Part shown: positions 7,509 through 16,697 of the stretch, in pieces
Layout of the letters: every line of letters begins with the position of its first letter
Position numbering within the stretch: the stretch's first letter is position 1
From: Sulfurospirillum diekertiae
GTDB lineage: Bacteria > Campylobacterota > Campylobacteria > Campylobacterales > Sulfurospirillaceae
NCBI RefSeq assembly: GCF_002309535.1
Contig: NZ_CP023275.1
Span: 868,001 to 932,000 of the forward strand
Direction of reading: 5' to 3'
DNA: 64,000 nucleotides
Notes under the pieces: model-generated
The model's input: the letters and a program-made list of their open reading frames with translations, nothing else
Told to the model about the DNA's origin: nothing
Databases searched by the model: none
Made by a program: the position numbers and the translations under genes

Positions 7509-9977
7509 ATGAAAAATAATTCTAGAAGAGATTTTCTTAAAACAAGTCTTATGGGTAGTGCAGCTGTTGTTGGCAGTGTCAAGAGTTTAAATGCTATTGA
7601 TATCGCTAGTGGACCTATTTTAAATGAGTCACAAAAATTTAGTGCAACACACTTTGGTGCTTTTAAAGCCTATATAAAAGGTGGTCAGTTTACAGGCGTG
7701 AGTGATTTCGTGGATGATGCTTCCCCTACACCTATGTTACAAGCACTCCCTTCACGTACGTATGCTCCAACGCGCGTGAAGTATCCTTATGTGCGAGAAG
7801 GTTTCCTCAAAAAAGGGCATCAAAGTGATACTTCTAAAAGAGGCAGTGAAAAATTTGTACGTGTTTCTTGGGATGTAGCGTTAGATCTTGTGGCTAAAGA
7901 AGTGATGCGTGTTCAAAGTACCTATGGTTATAAAAGTATTTATGCTGGAAGTTATGGTTGGTTTTGTGTTGGAAAACTCAATAATCCACAACGTCTTATG
8001 AACCGTATGATGAAAATTGCAGGTGGATATGTGGGGAGAGCGGGTGATTATTCTACGGGTGCAGCACAAGTCATCATGCCTCATGTTTTGGGAACCAATG
8101 AAGTATATGAGCAACAAACATCATGGGATATGGTTCTTAAACATGCTAAAAATGTTGTTTTTTGGGGTGCTGATCCTATGACAACGAACCAAATTGCATG
8201 GGAAATACCAGCGCATGAATCCTACAGTTATATGAGTGAATTAAAAAAACTCAGTGATGCCAATAAAATTAATGTCATGTCTGTTGATCCAGTTGCAAAT
8301 GATACCCAGCGTTATTTTGAGGGCGAACATATTCGTGTTAGACCCAATACAGATGTTGCTATGATGTTGGGAATGGCGTATCATCTTTATAGTAATAAAT
8401 TATACGATCATGAATTTATCAAAAAATACACGGTTGGATTTAAACAATTTGAGCAGTACCTTATTGGCGAAAAAGACAATACGCCAAAAACCCCTGAATG
8501 GGCAGAGCGAATTTGTGGTGTTTCAGCCAATACAATCAAAAAATTTGCTGAAAAACTTATGAAAGAGCGTTCTTTATTGATGGCCGGTTGGGCAACGCAA
8601 AGAGCCGATCATGGTGAACAATTCCATTGGATGATGGTGACACTTTGTGCAATGTTAGGACAAATAGGACTTCCTGGTGGAGGTTTTGGCTTTAGTTACC
8701 ATTATGCAGGTGGTGGAACACCAACAGCGGATGCTCCTGGGCTTACGGGTATTTCTACTAATATTGTTAGTGATAAAGAAGGACCTTGGACCAAGTATAA
8801 ACCCTTTAATATCCCTGCAGCGAAAGCGTTTGATATGATTGCTAATCCTGGTAAAAAAATTGCATTTAATGGCAAAGAGATTGTTTATCCTAATATTAAA
8901 ATGGTTTATTGGGCGGGTGGAAATCCCTTCCATCATCATCAAGATCGAAACGCTATGCTTAAAGCATGGAAAAGATTAGAAACGGTCATTGTTCATGAGC
9001 CTTTTTGGACATCAACAGCACGTATGGCAGACATCATTCTACCAGCAACGACTGAAATAGAGCGTAACGATATTGAGAGAATTGGAGATTATTCATCAAC
9101 GCATTTCCTAGCACTTCAACAAGGTATTGAGCCAGTAGGCGAATCAAAAAATGACTTTGAAATTTGTCGTGAAATCTGTAAACGATGGGGTTATGAAAAA
9201 GAATTTACAGAAGATAAAACACCCATGCAGTGGTTAGAGCAATTTTATAATGAAGCGCTTTCCCAAGGAGTTGAAAAAAATATTACTATTCCAAAATTTG
9301 AAGAATTTTGGAAGCAAGGCTATACAAAATTTAAAACGCCTCAATCGGCAAAAGAGTTTGTTAGACATGCTGATTTTAGGGAAAATCCTATGTTAAATCC
9401 ATTAGGAACGCCTTCTGGAAAAATAGAGATATTTTCAAAAATGGTTGATAGTTTTAAATATGATGATTGTAAAGGTCATCCTATGTGGTTTGAGCCAATT
9501 GAATGGTTAGGAAGTCATAAAGCTAAAAAAACATCATTACACTTACTTTCTCCTCATCCAAAGTATCGATTACATTCTCAACTAAGCAATACATGGTTGA
9601 GAGATCTTTACGAAGTGAGTGGAAGAGAACCTATTTGGATTAACCCTGAGGATGCTAAAAAAAGAGGTATCAAAAGTGGTGACGTTGTTAAAGTCTTTAA
9701 TGAAAGAGGCACAACCCTTGCAGGTGCTATTGTAACTCAAGCTGTATCAGAAGGTGTCCTTCGAATGTGTGAAGGCGGATGGTATGACCCAATGGAGCCT
9801 GGTAAAATTGGAACGATGTGTAAGCATGGTGATGTCAATCAATTAACGATTGACAAAGGAACATCTAGCCTTGCCCAAGGTAATATTGCTAATACTGCCT
9901 TGGCTGAGATCGAAAAATACACAGGTGAAATTCCAGCTGTCACTATTTTTGATGAACCAAAAATTGCAAGAAAATAG
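7509..9977 (+). CDS. torA: TorA/DorA-type molybdopterin S- or N-oxide reductase
   Basis: 822 aa from ATG 7509, chosen because TAAGGAG ends 6 nt upstream; earlier in-frame ATGs lie in the cytochrome gene. A Tat signal (SRRDFLK, then VVGSVKSLNA) sends the folded enzyme to the periplasm. The Mo-ligand serine is in GDYSTGAAQVI (Ser182); the Tyr-Gly-Trp of DMSO reductase is present (149-151, GSYGW). There is no N-terminal FeS cysteine motif, as in the DMSO/TMAO/BSO reductase class. Substrate could be TMAO, DMSO or another S/N-oxide; the sequence alone does not decide. Paired with the cytochrome at 6908. Confidence 0.9.
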   Translation: MKNNSRRDFLKTSLMGSAAVVGSVKSLNAIDIASGPILNESQKFSATHFGAFKAYIKGGQFTGVSDFVDDASPTPMLQALPSRTYAPTRVKYPYVREGFLKKGHQSDTSKRGSEKFVRVSWDVALDLVAKEVMRVQSTYGYKSIYAGSYGWFCVGKLNNPQRLMNRMMKIAGGYVGRAGDYSTGAAQVIMPHVLGTNEVYEQQTSWDMVLKHAKNVVFWGADPMTTNQIAWEIPAHESYSYMSELKKLSDANKINVMSVDPVANDTQRYFEGEHIRVRPNTDVAMMLGMAYHLYSNKLYDHEFIKKYTVGFKQFEQYLIGEKDNTPKTPEWAERICGVSANTIKKFAEKLMKERSLLMAGWATQRADHGEQFHWMMVTLCAMLGQIGLPGGGFGFSYHYAGGGTPTADAPGLTGISTNIVSDKEGPWTKYKPFNIPAAKAFDMIANPGKKIAFNGKEIVYPNIKMVYWAGGNPFHHHQDRNAMLKAWKRLETVIVHEPFWTSTARMADIILPATTEIERNDIERIGDYSSTHFLALQQGIEPVGESKNDFEICREICKRWGYEKEFTEDKTPMQWLEQFYNEALSQGVEKNITIPKFEEFWKQGYTKFKTPQSAKEFVRHADFRENPMLNPLGTPSGKIEIFSKMVDSFKYDDCKGHPMWFEPIEWLGSHKAKKTSLHLLSPHPKYRLHSQLSNTWLRDLYEVSGREPIWINPEDAKKRGIKSGDVVKVFNERGTTLAGAIVTQAVSEGVLRMCEGGWYDPMEPGKIGTMCKHGDVNQLTIDKGTSSLAQGNIANTALAEIEKYTGEIPAVTIFDEPKIARK

Positions 9978-9987
9978 TTTCTATACT

Positions 9988-10016
9988 AAGTAGCCTTTTA
10001 TAAGGCTACTTCTTCT
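9988..10016 (+). terminator. Rho-independent terminator after the TorA-like gene
   Basis: Perfect 8-bp stem AAGTAGCC / GGCTACTT (9988-9995 and 10004-10011) with an 8-nt loop and a T-rich tail, 11 nt after the stop codon. Confidence 0.8.
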
Positions 10017-10129
10017 TGAGATAAATTTATTCTCAAAAAAATCGCAAAAATTATTGATTTTATTTCCTTAACATTTTTTTGCCATTTTTTTTTAATATCA
10101 TTCATTTCAAAATTATTAAGGAGTATCAA

Positions 10130-10423
10130 ATGAAAACATTAACTAAATCAATCGTAGTGGCTACATTACTCTGTGGTATAAGTGCACAAGCAACCCCATT
10201 GTACACCAAATGTGTCGCGTGTCATGGTGCTGCGGGTGAGAAATCCGCTTTAAACAAAAGTCTTATCATTAAAGATATGAGCAAAGTAGATTTTATCGCT
10301 GCTATGAAGGGCTATAAAGATGGCAGTTATGGAAAAGACCAAAAAGCGTTGATGAAAGTCCAAGTGGCACCACTCAGTGATGCTCAGATTGAAGAGATCG
10401 CCTCTTTTATTACAAAAAAATAG
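10130..10423 (+). CDS. Small class I cytochrome c (c553-like)
   Basis: 97 aa from ATG 10130 with AAGGAG 6 nt before it. Signal peptide about 1-21 (LLCGISAQA), one heme site CVACH (28-32) and a C-terminal Met region (ALMKVQVAPLSD) for the sixth ligand. It resembles the soluble periplasmic cytochrome c553 that carries electrons from the bc1 complex to terminal oxidases or reductases in Campylobacterota. It sits 11 nt before petA and is probably co-transcribed with the bc1 genes, its likely electron source. Confidence 0.85.
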   Translation: MKTLTKSIVVATLLCGISAQATPLYTKCVACHGAAGEKSALNKSLIIKDMSKVDFIAAMKGYKDGSYGKDQKALMKVQVAPLSDAQIEEIASFITKK

Positions 10424-10434
10424 CGGTCTTTACG

Positions 10435-10941
10435 ATGGAAACTTGTCAAAAAAGACGTGATTTTATTGGCATGGCACTCGCAGGCGTTACCACAGTGGGC
10501 GGTGTCTGTGCATTGGGTGCGATGAAAAAGAGTTGGGATCCACTCCCGAGTGTTCAATCGGCGGGTTTTGTTACGGTGGATATTTCCACGATAGAAGAGG
10601 GTGAAGCACGCAGTTTTGCTTGGCGTGGAAAGCCCATCTTTGTATTACGCAAAAGCGCAGACACCCCTAAAAATGCAAGCCGTGATGTGATCATTGGCGA
10701 GAAAGTCTTTACTCTCGTCATTGGTTTGTGTACCCATCTTGGTTGTATTCCTTCATATGATGCGAAAAAGAAAAGTTTTGTCTGTGCCTGTCATGGTGGC
10801 GTTTTTGATGCGAGTGGCATGAACACGTTTGGACCACCACCGCGTCCTTTGGATATTCCTCCCTTTAAAATTGCCGGTGAAACACTTGTCTTAGGCGAGG
10901 AAGGCGAAGAGTACAAAAAATTAACCGCGAAAAAAGCGTAG
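10435..10941 (+). CDS. petA: Ubiquinol-cytochrome c reductase, Rieske iron-sulfur subunit
   Basis: 168 aa. Twin-arginine motif and membrane anchor at the N-terminus (KRRDFIGMALAG), then the 2Fe-2S ligands CTHLGC (99-104) and CACHGG (117-122) with the PPPRPLDIPP Pro loop after them. It takes electrons from quinol at the Qo site of cytochrome b and hands them to cytochrome c1. First of the three bc1 genes; petB follows after 9 nt. Confidence 0.95.
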   Translation: METCQKRRDFIGMALAGVTTVGGVCALGAMKKSWDPLPSVQSAGFVTVDISTIEEGEARSFAWRGKPIFVLRKSADTPKNASRDVIIGEKVFTLVIGLCTHLGCIPSYDAKKKSFVCACHGGVFDASGMNTFGPPPRPLDIPPFKIAGETLVLGEEGEEYKKLTAKKA

Positions 10942-10950
10942 GAGTAGGGT

Positions 10951-12201
10951 ATGGCAGAAATACGAAAAAGCGAAGGCTTTATGGACTGGCTTGACCAACG
11001 CTTAGCAGTGAAAGCATTTATGCGCGTGATGATGACTGAGTACTGGATTCCTAAAAACATCAATTTCCTTTGGGCAATGGGTGTGGTTTTGGTCGTTTTA
11101 TTTGGTGTATTGTTAGTCACAGGTCTTTTGTTATTGATGTACTATAAACCAGACATCAACTTAGCGTTTGATAGCGTGAACTATACGATCATGCAAGAAG
11201 TAGAATACGGTTGGTTGTGGCGCCATATGCACGGTGTTGCAGCGTCTGCGACGTTTCTTATTATTTACATTCACCTTTTTACGGGTATTTACTATGGTTC
11301 GTACAAAAAAGGGCGTGAGATGATTTGGATTACGGGCATGGTGCTGTTTATTGCGTTTTCCGCCGAAGCGTTTAGTGGGTATATGCTTCCATGGGGGCAG
11401 ATGAGCTACTGGGCGGCGCAAGTCATTACCAATCTGTTTAGCGGTATTCCCGTCATTGGGGATGATGTCGTCATTTGGATACGCGGTGATTATGTGGTGG
11501 CGGATGCAACGTTGACACGTTTTTTTATGCTTCATGTGGTACTTTTGCCTTTGGTCATTATCATGGTGATTGCGGTGCATTTTTACTCGCTTCGCTTCCC
11601 GCATGTGAATAATCAAGATTCTGCTGAGTTTGACTTTGATAATGAGTCAAAAAAGTTTCTAGAAGGGCGCAAAAAAGAGTCTAAAGTCGTGCCATTCTGG
11701 CCTGTTTTTCTCTCAAAAGACTTCTTTGTGGTTGGCTTTTTTATGACATTTTTCTTTTTCCTTGCGTGTTATCACTTTGATTTTGCGATGGATCCGATCA
11801 ACTTTGAGCCAGCCAATTCAATGAAAACGCCTGCACATATCTACCCTGAGTGGTACTTTTTATGGAACTATGAAGTGCTTCGAGGTTTTTTCTTTGACAT
11901 TGGTGGCATTGCGGCAATGAATATTGGTTTGGTTGCTTTTGTGATCGCTAACATCGTCTTTATGATTTTGCCTTTTTTAGATCGCAATCCGATGAACACG
12001 GCTCCTGCGCACAAACGACCTATCTTTAAATACTGGTTCTGGCTTTTGGTGTGCGATATGATCGTCCTTACCGTCTATGGTAAGCTTCCTCCCACAGGCA
12101 TAAATGCGTGGGTTGGTTTTGTGGCTGCTATTATTTTTTTAGGACTGTTTATCGCCCTGCCATTTATTACGAAACATGAAGCCAAAGGAGATGCCCAATG
12201 A
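10951..12201 (+). CDS. petB: Cytochrome b of the bc1 complex
   Basis: 416 aa, multi-spanning. Heme-ligand histidines lie in WRHMHGVAASATF and in the later FMLHVVLLPLVIIMVIAVHF helix; the Qo-site P-E-W-Y motif is present (YPEWYFLWNYE). Full length for an undivided N- plus C-terminal cytochrome b. It overlaps petC by 4 nt (ATGA). Acts in the inner membrane, oxidising menaquinol and driving proton translocation. Confidence 0.95.
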   Translation: MAEIRKSEGFMDWLDQRLAVKAFMRVMMTEYWIPKNINFLWAMGVVLVVLFGVLLVTGLLLLMYYKPDINLAFDSVNYTIMQEVEYGWLWRHMHGVAASATFLIIYIHLFTGIYYGSYKKGREMIWITGMVLFIAFSAEAFSGYMLPWGQMSYWAAQVITNLFSGIPVIGDDVVIWIRGDYVVADATLTRFFMLHVVLLPLVIIMVIAVHFYSLRFPHVNNQDSAEFDFDNESKKFLEGRKKESKVVPFWPVFLSKDFFVVGFFMTFFFFLACYHFDFAMDPINFEPANSMKTPAHIYPEWYFLWNYEVLRGFFFDIGGIAAMNIGLVAFVIANIVFMILPFLDRNPMNTAPAHKRPIFKYWFWLLVCDMIVLTVYGKLPPTGINAWVGFVAAIIFLGLFIALPFITKHEAKGDAQ

Positions 12202-13052
12202 GAGAGATCAAAATTTTAGCCATTGTGATTTTCTTTACCGCTGTGACCTATTGGGGTGTGGAGCCTTATGCACATTCACAAATGCACCCACATGTCGCCC
12301 CTGCTGACTTTAGTTTTAAAGACATGGAACCTTTACATGTAAACGGAAATATTGACAATGGCAAAGCCCTTGTCGAAGCCAATTGCATCGCGTGTCATAG
12401 CATCAAAAGTTTAGGACTTGAAGCGCCTATGAGTTTTGAAGAGGCTGCAAGTGCCTATGGTGTTGTACCACCGGATCTCAGTCATGCTGGCGTCATTTAC
12501 GATAAAAATTACCTTGCAGGCTTTTTAAAAGACCCTGTGAATGCGACCAAACTTTCGCATAAATTTGGCGATGCAAAGCCTTACGCGATGCCCAGTTTTG
12601 CTTTTTTAAGTGAGCAAGAGATCGCTGATGTGGTGGCGTATCTAGGCAATATTGTCGCTACCAAAGCTTCCAACAAAATGGTGTTTGAAGAGGCATGTGG
12701 CAGATGCCATAGTATGAAATATGATGGACTTAAAGCGCAAACGCCTACGCTGTCTATTCAAAACTATCTTGGAGCCGTTGCTCCTGATGTGTCGATGATG
12801 ATTCGTTCTAAAAAAGCAGAGTATTTAAACACGTTTATCAACGAGCCACTGAAGATGGTTGAAGGCATTGCCATGCCTCGTGTGGGTCTGACCGAAGCGT
12901 CTCAAGAGCAAGTGATCGCTTACATGGAAAGTGTGGGAGATCGTAAAAAAGCTGAGCGTGAAAGCTTAGGCTTAAAGCTCATTGGATTTATGGCTATTTT
13001 TACCCTAATAGCGTATCTGTGGAAAGTTCAAATTTGGAAGGAGGTGGAGTAA
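12198..13052 (+). CDS. petC: Diheme cytochrome c1-type subunit of the bc1 complex
   Basis: 284 aa. N-terminal membrane segment, two c-type heme sites (CIACH 63-67, CGRCH 167-171) and a C-terminal anchor (about 257-277). The diheme form is the usual epsilonproteobacterial replacement for monoheme cytochrome c1. The stop codon lies in the loop of a terminator hairpin. An exact TTTACATGTAAA (12332-12343) is read as L-H-V in the coding frame. Confidence 0.92.
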   Translation: MREIKILAIVIFFTAVTYWGVEPYAHSQMHPHVAPADFSFKDMEPLHVNGNIDNGKALVEANCIACHSIKSLGLEAPMSFEEAASAYGVVPPDLSHAGVIYDKNYLAGFLKDPVNATKLSHKFGDAKPYAMPSFAFLSEQEIADVVAYLGNIVATKASNKMVFEEACGRCHSMKYDGLKAQTPTLSIQNYLGAVAPDVSMMIRSKKAEYLNTFINEPLKMVEGIAMPRVGLTEASQEQVIAYMESVGDRKKAERESLGLKLIGFMAIFTLIAYLWKVQIWKEVE

Positions 13053-13065
13053 TCCACCTCTTTTT
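13041..13065 (+). terminator. Terminator overlapping the petC stop codon
   Basis: Perfect 8-bp stem GAGGTGGA / TCCACCTC (13041-13048, 13053-13060), loop GTAA containing the TAA stop (13050-13052), followed by TTTTT. Confidence 0.85.
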
Positions 13066-13461
13066 ACTTCGTTTTCTCATTAGAGTTCTTACAGAACTCT
13101 AAACACGCTTTTAAAGCCAAGCTCTAAAAGCTACGCTAACACTGTGTTTTCTTCGGCAGAATGCCCACGCACCTTGGGTGCTTTTACTTCTTCTAAATTT
13201 AATTTTGCAAAAAATCTACTAATTTTTTTCGTCAATAAAACTCTTTTTTCCTGCGATTATTTTGCTCTTTTTTTTATTTAAAATTTTCCTTGAAGCTTCA
13301 AATTAATTATTAAAACAACGGGCATATTAAAGGTTATAGGCAGATGCGTTTATGGGTCTGTCTGGATGCGGTTTTGCTTGAAAATAGCGCATCATTTTTG
13401 GCATAAATTAACGTCATAAATACTTTACATGTAAAGTGTTTTTACTACAAAGGAGAAACGG
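13053..13461. other. Intergenic region with inverted repeat and palindrome, before the porin
   Basis: 409 bp without a supported gene. After the petC terminator there is a perfect 10-bp inverted repeat with 3-nt loop (13080-13089 / 13093-13102, TTAGAGTTCT) and further short hairpins up to about 13180, possibly decayed or structured RNA. The porin promoter must lie in the second half. An extended palindrome ACTTTACATGTAAAGT (13422-13437) sits 25 bp before the porin start. Confidence 0.45.
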
Positions 13462-14661
13462 ATGAAATTGGCAAATCTTAGCTTGGCAGCTCTTTGTGTT
13501 GCAGGACTTAGTACCTGTTCTTTTGGTGCAGATACGTTGGCTGATGCCTTTAAAGAGGGTAAAATAAGTGGTGAGTTAAAAGCATTTTACTGGGATCGCG
13601 ATCGAAATCCTTCCATTCCGAGTGATTCAATTTTTAATATGGGTGTTATGCTCAATTATAAAACAGGCTCTTTGAATGGCTTTAGCCTTGGCTTAACAGG
13701 ACAATCCAATAATGCTCCCTTTGCGAGTTCCAATGCAAAACAACAATTTGGTTGGGATGAGTACGGCTCTGGCGCACAGCTTTCAGAAGCATATCTCGCT
13801 TACCATGCGGGTAAAACCACCGTTCAAGTGGGTCGAATGTTCTTAGATACACCTCTCATCGCCTCATTAGGCAACCGTATCATCAAAGAGTCCTTTGAGG
13901 GTGCAAGCATCGTCAATACCGATCTTCCTAATACCACATTAACCGCAGCCTACGTTCAAAAGTTTCAAGCGCAAACCGATGGGGCTGGAAACGTCGGCAA
14001 ATTTACGACCTATAGCAACCCTTACGGTACTTCCCCTCTTTTAGAAGATGGCGCGTATACCCTTGTCGCGGTGAATAAATCCATTACAGGCTTGACCTTA
14101 ACCGCAGCGTATGCTGAAGACATTAACACTAAAGGATCCATGGCGTATGCTGAAGCAGCGTACAGTGTTGCCGTGAATGCGTTTACCTATGGCTTGAGCG
14201 CGCAATACTATTACAACGACAAAGAGATCACGGGTACGAAAAGCTCTGACTTGTACGGACTCAAAGCAAGCCTAGGATACGGAGCAGTGAGTGGATATGT
14301 GGCCTACACCAATGTGAGTAAAGACGCAACCGTCACACCTGGTATTGGTTGGGGTGCCGATCTTGCTTACACGGGTACGATCATACTTTCTAGTAGCTAT
14401 CCTGCCAATACGGAAGCGTATGCTATAGGGCTCGGTTATGCGTTTAGCCCAACCACGACGCTAAATGTTGCGTATACGGTAACTGACGATGATGACCTCT
14501 CGTATGGCAAAGCATCCTATATTTCGTTGACAGGTAATTATGCCTTTGATGGTGCTCTAAAAGGGCTTAATTTCTTAGCGATGTACGATAAAGAAAATCG
14601 CGATTATGCAGGGGCTAAAGATAAAGATGAATTTAGATTTAGTGCGGTGTATAAGTTCTAG
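13462..14661 (+). CDS. Outer membrane porin, OprD family
   Basis: 399 aa. Signal peptide about 1-22 (cut after CSFGA), then a beta-barrel of alternating short strands ending in a terminal aromatic (FRFSAVYKF). N-terminal features of Campylobacterota OprD-type porins are visible (ISGELKAFYWDRDRN, QLSEAYLAYHAGKTTVQVGR). AAAGGAG precedes the ATG. It is monocistronic, closed by the compound hairpin at 14671-14705. Probably a general or small-anion porin; specificity cannot be read. Confidence 0.85.
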   Translation: MKLANLSLAALCVAGLSTCSFGADTLADAFKEGKISGELKAFYWDRDRNPSIPSDSIFNMGVMLNYKTGSLNGFSLGLTGQSNNAPFASSNAKQQFGWDEYGSGAQLSEAYLAYHAGKTTVQVGRMFLDTPLIASLGNRIIKESFEGASIVNTDLPNTTLTAAYVQKFQAQTDGAGNVGKFTTYSNPYGTSPLLEDGAYTLVAVNKSITGLTLTAAYAEDINTKGSMAYAEAAYSVAVNAFTYGLSAQYYYNDKEITGTKSSDLYGLKASLGYGAVSGYVAYTNVSKDATVTPGIGWGADLAYTGTIILSSSYPANTEAYAIGLGYAFSPTTTLNVAYTVTDDDDLSYGKASYISLTGNYAFDGALKGLNFLAMYDKENRDYAGAKDKDEFRFSAVYKF

Positions 14662-14670
14662 AATCGATCA

Positions 14671-14705
14671 ACTCTTTTACATGTAAAGCTTACATGTAAA
14701 AGAGT
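14671..14705. terminator. Bidirectional hairpin built from two copies of the TTACATGTAA palindrome
   Basis: A perfect 15-bp stem (14671-14685 / 14691-14705) with loop AAGCT lies between the convergent porin and PAS-EAL genes, which end 10 nt and 4 nt from it. Each arm contains one palindrome (TTTACATGTAAA 14676-14687; CTTACATGTAAA 14689-14700). A short T-rich tract follows on the + strand. Confidence 0.7.
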
Positions 14706-14708
14706 CTT

Positions 14709-16697
14709 TTAAAACATCTCTGGTCTTCCGAAGTAATATCCTTGTGAATAATCAATGCCCATTTCACGCACAATCTCATAAATTGCTTCATTTTCAACAA
14801 ATTCAGCGACCGTCGTGAGATGCTGTTTTTTTGCAAAAAGAACCATTGTCTCAACAATGTGTTGATTGAGTTCGTTGTGTTGAATATTTTTAATGATGCT
14901 TCCATCAATTTTCAGGATATCAGGCTCATAAGAGAGCAATCGCTCAAAATTTGAGTAACCTGTACCAAAGTCATCAATCGCAATTTTGACTCCTTGGGCT
15001 TTAACCGTTTGAATGAATTTCTTAATCATTAAAAAATCTTTGATATCTTCGCTCTCTAATAGCTCGAAAATAATGCGATGTGCTTCTGTGTGGTGTTGAT
15101 GAAGAAGGGTTAAAATGTACTGGGTGATCTCTTCACGTTCAATGTCATGCATGGAAAGATTGATAGAAATAGAAGCTTCGGGTATTTTGTAGAGTGCTGC
15201 AAATGAATTGTCTAAGACGATTTTAGTAATTTTAGTATAGTAACGCCCTTTTTTGGCGGTTTCTAAAAAGTACGCAGGTGTTAAAAGCTGCCCATCTTCG
15301 GTAATAAGGCGCACTAAAGACTCATATTTTTCAATTTTTTGGGTTGTATTGTTGATGATAGGTTGAAAATAAGAGATGATTTTACCTGTATCAATCGCTG
15401 TTTTGATCATATGAATGGTCTCTATATTTTTCAGAGCATTGTCATACTCAATACCTGAGAGTCCATCGGCATAGACGATAGATTGTTTATTTTGAATCGC
15501 ATGGTCGATACCGATTTTAGCGTCTTCAAAAACTTTAAAAATACCATAGGTAAAACTGCAAATAACGGAAATATCATATTCGATAGAATCGATCTTGACG
15601 ATGTGCTCTTTGACATTGAGAAGAAACTGCTCTAACACTTCGTGGATCTCTTCTTTATTAGCGCGGCAACTTCGCCTATCGATGGCAAAGGCATAAAGAC
15701 CATTTTCAAGATTGTAAACGCGCTGAAATCCCCAACGATTGGGCATCAGATAGAGCATAGCTCTGCCAAATGTATCTTCGATTTTACCGACACTGGCTTT
15801 GTCGTAAAACTTTTCCAAAATGGGATAGTCTTCAATTTGCACTAAAATGAGAACGGAAAGACGGTTCGCTTCCAAAAAATCAAAAAGCTGTTTTTTATCG
15901 CTCATGATAGCAGTAATATCATGGCGTAAAGAGATGTACTCTTCAACCTCACCCTCTGGGTTTAAAATGGGCTGGACAGTTGTTTTATCATAGTACGTAT
16001 CACCGTTTTTTGCGCGGTTTTTGACAATGCCTTGCCATGTTTGTTTCTCATCTTTAATCGTTTTCCAAAGGTCTCGAAAAGCAGCTTTGGGCATATCGGG
16101 ATGACGAATGACGTTATGCGATTTACCAAGAAGCTCTTCTTTGGTGTACCCTGAAATTTGACAAAATTTATCATTGACAAAAGTGATAACACCCTTAGGA
16201 TCGGTTTTAGAGATGATTGAACTGACGTTGGTAATGTTTTCGTACTGTTTGAGTAAAAGTGAATTTTTCTTGTTTTCATAGCGTAAATGCAGTTTTTCAA
16301 GAACACGGTTGAGTGTTTGTGTCAGTTGTGTTTGATGCAGAGGTTTGAGCAGGTATCCATCGACACCTATTTCGATGGTTTGAGTGAAATCATGTGCCTC
16401 ATCCTGTGAAGAAAGGACAATAATTGCAACTTCAGGATTAACCTTTCGTATACTCTGAATCATCTGAATGCCGTTCATGCGAGGCATCGTAATGTTGGTT
16501 ATAACAAGATCGATAGTATCGTGGTAGCGTTCATATAAATGGACACCATTTTCTCCATCGACACCTACGATTATTTTGCTAAAAAACTCTGAAAAAAGGT
16601 TTGTTGCAGCCTCTCTATCGTGGGCGTTGTCTTCAATGTAAAGAAGCGTCATCTCTTGACTCGACTGTTTGAGAGGCGCTGTTTGCATGAATTCCAT
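14709..16697 (-). CDS. Receiver-PAS-(degenerate GGDEF)-EAL c-di-GMP phosphodiesterase
   Basis: 662 aa. Order: receiver (about 15-135), PAS (about 160-270), a GGDEF-like region without a GGDEF motif (about 285-400) and EAL (about 415-660). The EAL domain keeps the metal and catalytic residues (YESLVRL, FELLES, IDDFGTGYSNF, LKIDGSII, AEFVEN), so hydrolysis of c-di-GMP is likely. The receiver phosphoacceptor position is Asn (VITNITMP) instead of Asp. AGGAGG is 8 nt before the ATG; the gene overlaps the end of psd by 65 nt. Confidence 0.85.
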   Translation of the reverse strand: MEFMQTAPLKQSSQEMTLLYIEDNAHDREAATNLFSEFFSKIIVGVDGENGVHLYERYHDTIDLVITNITMPRMNGIQMIQSIRKVNPEVAIIVLSSQDEAHDFTQTIEIGVDGYLLKPLHQTQLTQTLNRVLEKLHLRYENKKNSLLLKQYENITNVSSIISKTDPKGVITFVNDKFCQISGYTKEELLGKSHNVIRHPDMPKAAFRDLWKTIKDEKQTWQGIVKNRAKNGDTYYDKTTVQPILNPEGEVEEYISLRHDITAIMSDKKQLFDFLEANRLSVLILVQIEDYPILEKFYDKASVGKIEDTFGRAMLYLMPNRWGFQRVYNLENGLYAFAIDRRSCRANKEEIHEVLEQFLLNVKEHIVKIDSIEYDISVICSFTYGIFKVFEDAKIGIDHAIQNKQSIVYADGLSGIEYDNALKNIETIHMIKTAIDTGKIISYFQPIINNTTQKIEKYESLVRLITEDGQLLTPAYFLETAKKGRYYTKITKIVLDNSFAALYKIPEASISINLSMHDIEREEITQYILTLLHQHHTEAHRIIFELLESEDIKDFLMIKKFIQTVKAQGVKIAIDDFGTGYSNFERLLSYEPDILKIDGSIIKNIQHNELNQHIVETMVLFAKKQHLTTVAEFVENEAIYEIVREMGIDYSQGYYFGRPEMF

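Noticed and set aside
11161-11616. Open frame on the minus strand opposite cytochrome b
   Set aside because: Shadow of petB; histidine/arginine-rich nonsense composition and no ribosome-binding site.
13080-13180. Small RNA gene
   Set aside because: There is a good inverted repeat, but no promoter or terminator pair that defines a transcript.
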